Shown: one piece after another, positions 6,001 through 8,453 of the stretch
Layout: each line of letters starts with the position of its first letter
Numbering within the stretch: position 1 is the stretch's first letter
Source: Flavobacteriaceae bacterium
GTDB lineage: Bacteria; Bacteroidota; Bacteroidia; Flavobacteriales; Flavobacteriaceae
Direction of reading: 5' to 3'
Assembly: GCA_013042255.1 (NCBI GenBank)
Contig: JABDQK010000174.1
Coordinates: 1 to 8,453 of the forward strand
Length of the DNA stretch: 8,453 bases
Notes under the pieces: model-generated
The model's input: only the letters and a program-made list of their open reading frames with translations
The model's database searches: none
Told to the model about the DNA's origin: nothing
Position numbers and translations under genes: made by a program

Positions 6001-7403
6001 TCCGTCCTGTGTTGCTTACTGCTTCTGCCGCTGCTCTTGGGTTTTTGCCTATGGCTATCTCCACCAATGCGGGGGCTGAAGTTCAAAGACCTCTGGCTAC
6101 CGTAGTAATTGGCGGCCTTGTTTCAGCTACCCTCCTCACCCTGGTGGTCCTCCCTGTCCTGTATTCAATTTACAGCAGAGTTGAAGAAAAGGGAAAGAAA
6201 AATGGCAAAGCATCTGTTTCAAAAACTCTGGGATTAATTTTTGTTTTGATCACATTCAACATCCATGGGCAGTCGAGCCCCATGAATTTGGAAAGTTTAA
6301 TCCCGCTTGCCCTGGAGAACAATGCAGGTCTGCAGGCTTCCTTTCTTCAACTTGAAAAGTCTGAGGCACTGAGAGGCACTGCATTTAGTTTTGATAAAAC
6401 CGAGATCTATTATTCTTACGATCAAAACAATATTGCAGAAAATGGCTTCCCAATTGACGTCTTTGGAATCAAACAGGATTTTCAATTTCCTACGGTTTAC
6501 GGAGCTCAAAGAAAAGTCAGGAACAAGGCCTTTAACCTGGAACAGGATTCCTATGAAATTGGGAAGAAAAAGGTCATCCGGGATCTTACACAGGCCTATT
6601 ATGACTATCAGATCAAAAGGCAAAAGGAAATAATTTACGATCAACTAGATAGCCTGTACAGGGACTTTGACTATGCAGCTAAACGACGTTTTGAATTAGG
6701 AGAAACCAATTACCTGGAAAAGGTGACGGCAACAGCCAAACAACGGCAGATCATCATACGGAAGAACAAGGCTGAAGAAGATGTAAGGCAAGCCTATAGA
6801 AGGTTACAACAGACACTTCAAATACAAGACAGTGTACTTATCCTGGAGGAACCCGAAAAGAAAATGATACTTACTAATCCCAGTCTGGAAGAACTGCCGG
6901 AACTGGCATTCTACCGCGATAAGGCTCAGCTTTTAAAAGCAGAAAATCGATTGGAGCGGCAAAAGCTCTTGCCGGATATAGGCCTGACGTATTTTCAAGG
7001 TTCAAACGCCACACTGGATGATAATCTCACGGGATATCTCATCGGTTTGAAAATACCTGTACTATTTGGCGGACAGGCATCAAAAATAAAAGCTTCAACA
7101 CTTGAAAAGGAGGCCTTCGCCGCACAGAGCAGGGAATACGAGCTTCAGTTAAGTACCCGGTTAAAATTACTGCAGGGAAATTTTAATCAGAACAAAAAAG
7201 CATTGTTGTATTACGAAGAGGAGGGTAAGGCCCTTTCAGAAGAAATTCTGAAAACCGCCTCGAAAAGCTTCAGGAGTGGAGAAATCGATTTTTTCCAATA
7301 CATACAAAGTATTGAAAATGCTTATGAAATAATGCTTAACTATCTCGATAGCCTAAATGAGTATAATCAGACCATCATCGAGATCAATTATTTAACCTTA
7401 TAA
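3069..7403 (+). CDS. czcA: CusA/CzcA-type heavy-metal RND efflux pump fused to a TolC-like outer membrane factor domain
   Basis: A 1444-residue fusion. Residues 1-1036 are a complete heavy-metal RND pump: TM1 (about 14-34), a periplasmic loop, TM2-6 (about 343-508), TM7 (about 541-560), a second loop, and TM8-12 (about 878-1035). TM4 has GAIDFGIIIDGAVIIVE with D400, D406 and E413, matching the proton-relay acidic residues of CzcA. From recall, the E. coli CusA methionines M573/M623/M672 align with Q578, E629 and E679, favouring divalent Zn/Co/Cd/Ni over Cu(I)/Ag(I). Residues 1041-1067 form a basic, then short hydrophobic, signal-peptide-like segment. Residues 1068-1444 resemble an outer membrane efflux protein: long Gln/Lys/Glu-rich helices, LIPLALENN near its start, QDFQFPTVYG (1136-1145), a second half from about 1276, and LKIPVLFGG (1327-1335). 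The usual pump length is about 1040, so the extra 400 residues are the OMF. Start chosen at the ATG of MLSSIINFSIRNK, the usual start of the family; an ATG 27 bases upstream lies in the palindrome. The adaptor gene follows after 9 bases. Confidence 0.92.
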   Translation: MLSSIINFSIRNKYLILLLVLINIGYGIFSLTQIPIGAVPDVTNNQVQVITTSTSLSTREMEKFITYPVELEMVNLPGVKEIRSVSKFGLSVVTIVFEDEMGTYLPRQLIAEKIKSASEKIPKGFGSPEMGPISTGLGEIFQYTLEVEPAYKGSYSPTDLRTIQDWIVKRQLSGIPGVVEVNTWGGKLKQYEIAINTRKLNAMDISAADVFEALEKNNSVTGGGYIERENQAYFIRGEGLIGSLEDLESVVVDNKDGIPILIKDIAEVGFGNALRFGAITGNGEGEKVLGQVMMLKNANSKKVIEAVKTRVASISGSLPEGVYINAFLDRSELISRTTATVTENLIFGCLIVIFVVVLLLGNFRSGLVVASIIPLSLLFALSMMYLFGVDANLMSLGAIDFGIIIDGAVIIVEFIAFQITKKHSQFQSLPREGQQHLKDEIVIDGASRMMNSAIFGQLIILIVFIPILSLSGVEGKMFKPMALTFSFALIGAIILCLTYVPVVSSLFLKPSKASKKNISIRLMDSLQSYYNPVLHWALHKKKLVLGIAGGLLVLTVFLFSRMGAEFVPTLDEGDFVIQPVLKTGTSLSETVEITTRIEKILLEQFSEVKQVVTRIGAAEVPTDPMSMEESDVIIVLNPIRTWKVAKTKDELAEKFKEALSIIPGMQIEFTQPIEMRFNELITGVRADIAIKIFGEDLNVLSKKGEEIKSLISDVEGAADITVEKIAGLPQMNVAYDRSKIARFGLNIDDLNKMISTGFSGNIVGSVFEGEKKFDLVVRLRQEQRSGIEDLRNLYVDLPNGGKIPLSQLADISYQKEAAKISRDNSQRRIVVGINVRNRDLQSVVDDVQELIETNISLPVGYTISYGGQFENLQSAKARLLVAVPIALILIFILLYFTFRSFKEALLIYSAIPLAAIGGVLLLWLRDMPFSISAGIGFIALFGIAVLNGIVLIEHFKELKNQTFGDMETLIKQGTKDRLRPVLLTASAAALGFLPMAISTNAGAEVQRPLATVVIGGLVSATLLTLVVLPVLYSIYSRVEEKGKKNGKASVSKTLGLIFVLITFNIHGQSSPMNLESLIPLALENNAGLQASFLQLEKSEALRGTAFSFDKTEIYYSYDQNNIAENGFPIDVFGIKQDFQFPTVYGAQRKVRNKAFNLEQDSYEIGKKKVIRDLTQAYYDYQIKRQKEIIYDQLDSLYRDFDYAAKRRFELGETNYLEKVTATAKQRQIIIRKNKAEEDVRQAYRRLQQTLQIQDSVLILEEPEKKMILTNPSLEELPELAFYRDKAQLLKAENRLERQKLLPDIGLTYFQGSNATLDDNLTGYLIGLKIPVLFGGQASKIKASTLEKEAFAAQSREYELQLSTRLKLLQGNFNQNKKALLYYEEEGKALSEEILKTASKSFRSGEIDFFQYIQSIENAYEIMLNYLDSLNEYNQTIIEINYLTL
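6189..6269 (+). other. Internal signal-peptide-like junction between RND and TolC-like domains
   Basis: Codons 1041-1067 of the fusion encode a Lys-rich stretch (K1041, K1043, K1044, K1047, K1052), a hydrophobic core of about 11 residues (TLGLIFVLITF, 1053-1063) and NIHG-Q, a possible signal peptidase I site after G1067. The core is shorter than a typical stable membrane helix and looks like the signal peptide that a stand-alone OMF would carry. RND pumps end in the cytoplasm, so a segment of this kind is needed to bring the OMF part into the periplasm. Cleavage is inferred, not shown. Confidence 0.6.
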
Positions 7404-7412
7404 TTCAAGACT

Positions 7413-8453
7413 ATGGCACTTAAAGTATATAAAATTACCCCGCTGTTGATCCTTTTATTCCTGTTCGCATGCAGAAATAATACAGAGGAAAAAGAATCGA
7501 GTGATACAAAAGAAGATTTGACTATCACAGTCTCAAAAGAACAATTTCAGGCTTCAGAAATGGCATTAGGCCTTATAGAGATTAAGCCTTTCCCTGCCCT
7601 TATACAGGCAACAGGTATGATTGAAGTCCCTCCACAGAACAAAGCTGTAGTCAGTGCTCTTATGGGTGGGTATATCAAAGAGACGCCCTTGCTTATAGGT
7701 GATAAGGTTAAGAAAGGACAAGTACTTCTTACACTTGAAAATCCTGAATTTATTACCCTCCAGCAGAATTATTTGGAAACAAAACAGCAACTCGGATTTT
7801 TGCAGGCCGAATTTGAACGCCAGAAACAACTAGTGGAAGAAAAAATTACTTCACAAAAGAATTTCCTGAAAGCAGAAAGCGATTACAAAGGAAAACTGGC
7901 CCTTTACAATGGCCTGAGGCAAAAATTGATCATGCTCAATATTCCTGTTGCCCAAGTTGAAGAAGGAAACATAAGATCGGTACTAAACATCTACGCTCCT
8001 ATTTCGGGCAGTGTAACCAAAATGCTTGTTTCAAAAGGTATGTATGTCTCTCCCGCAGATGAAATCCTGGAAATTACCGATAATGACCATATTCACCTCG
8101 AATTACAAGTTTTTGAAAAAGACATCATGACCTTAAAAATAGGTCAGAACATTGTATTCACCATCCCTGAGGCTTCTAGTGAAAACTTTGGAGCAGAAGT
8201 ATATCTGATCGGCACACATATAGAGGAAAACAGAACGGTACGGGTCCACGCGCATTTAAAAGATGAAGAAGATAACCGATTTCTTACAGGGATGTTTGTG
8301 GAGGCTCAGATAGAAACCTCTGAGATAGAAAAACCGGCATTGCCTACTGAAGCTCTGGCAGAAATTAACAATGATGTTTACGTATTGAAATTGATTTCAG
8401 AAGATCAGGATAAGTATGTATTTGAACAGCTAAGGGTGAAAAGTGAGCATCGT
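7413..8453 (+). CDS. czcB: RND efflux periplasmic adaptor lipoprotein (CusB/CzcB type), C-terminus beyond window
   Basis: 347 residues are in frame to the window end with no stop; adaptors of this kind usually have around 400 residues, so a short C-terminal part is missing. Residues 1-20 are a lipoprotein signal ending in LFAC (C20), followed by a polar linker, which places the protein on a periplasmic face of a membrane. Domains in order: the first half of the lipoyl/barrel-sandwich domain (about 70-112, VVSALMGGYIKETPLLIGDKV...GQVL), an alpha-helical hairpin (about 113-185), the second lipoyl half (about 190-222, IYAPISGSVTKMLVSKG), a beta-barrel (about 227-300) and the start of the membrane-proximal domain (from about 305). 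It would bridge the pump and the TolC-like channel. No His- or Met-rich metal-binding N-terminus is seen. The ATG lies 9 bases after the pump stop, so cotranscription is very likely. Czc versus Cus naming rests on the pump residues only. Confidence 0.9.
   Translation, partial: MALKVYKITPLLILLFLFACRNNTEEKESSDTKEDLTITVSKEQFQASEMALGLIEIKPFPALIQATGMIEVPPQNKAVVSALMGGYIKETPLLIGDKVKKGQVLLTLENPEFITLQQNYLETKQQLGFLQAEFERQKQLVEEKITSQKNFLKAESDYKGKLALYNGLRQKLIMLNIPVAQVEEGNIRSVLNIYAPISGSVTKMLVSKGMYVSPADEILEITDNDHIHLELQVFEKDIMTLKIGQNIVFTIPEASSENFGAEVYLIGTHIEENRTVRVHAHLKDEEDNRFLTGMFVEAQIETSEIEKPALPTEALAEINNDVYVLKLISEDQDKYVFEQLRVKSEHR

Noticed and set aside
6202..6284. A separate start for the TolC-like domain
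   Set aside because: The ATG at 6202 is in the +1 frame and meets TAA after 11 codons. The first in-frame ATG (6282) lies after the signal-like segment and would leave the channel without export. A fusion is the simplest reading.
1..8453. Mobile elements, CRISPR arrays, tRNA or rRNA genes
   Set aside because: No transposase or integrase frame, terminal inverted repeats, regularly spaced repeats, or tRNA/rRNA-like sequence was seen on either strand.

Overview
The window looks like chromosomal DNA of a Bacteroidota bacterium, most likely a marine or environmental member of the Flavobacteriaceae. The evidence is moderate GC, almost no Shine-Dalgarno sequences, TAnnTTTG-type -7 promoter boxes just upstream of start codons, and protein types common in that group (a secreted S9 peptidase, a very long CusA/CzcA pump fused to a TolC-like domain, and a lipoprotein adaptor). 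This assignment rests on recall of those families; no search was run.

Layout. Positions 1-626, minus strand, hold the N-terminal 208 residues of an exported S9-family (prolyl-oligopeptidase-like) peptidase; the catalytic end lies outside the window. A divergent intergenic region (627-836) carries candidate promoters for both directions. Positions 837-2507 hold two tandem polyphosphate kinase 2 (PPK2) paralogues in the same reading frame, separated only by TAA ACC ATG. From 2531 a Bacteroidota-type -7 box precedes a small exported His/Glu-rich protein (2556-2954). A 114-bp gap with a perfect 10-bp inverted repeat leads into a 1444-residue heavy-metal RND pump whose C-terminus is an outer-membrane-factor (TolC-like) domain (3069-7403). 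The lipoprotein periplasmic adaptor follows 9 bp later (7413 to the window end, incomplete).

How the genes may work together. The RND-TolC fusion plus the adaptor would supply all three parts of a tripartite metal exporter from two reading frames: inner-membrane pump, periplasmic adaptor and outer-membrane channel. The small His/Glu-rich protein just upstream is a plausible periplasmic metal binder or sensor for the same system. Residues at the positions of the E. coli CusA methionine triad are Gln/Glu/Glu, so divalent ions (Zn/Co/Cd/Ni) look more likely than Cu(I)/Ag(I). The two PPK2 enzymes should interconvert polyphosphate and nucleotides; they probably form their own transcription unit, with a new promoter after them.

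Most noteworthy are the single-polypeptide pump/outer-membrane-channel fusion with an internal signal-peptide-like segment at the junction, the 26-bp palindrome before it, the uncharacterised His-rich protein, and the sequence divergence between the PPK2 copies. The pump/channel fusion type is, as far as I recall, already present in Bacteroidota databases under CusA/CzcA names, so its processing is a more open question than its existence.
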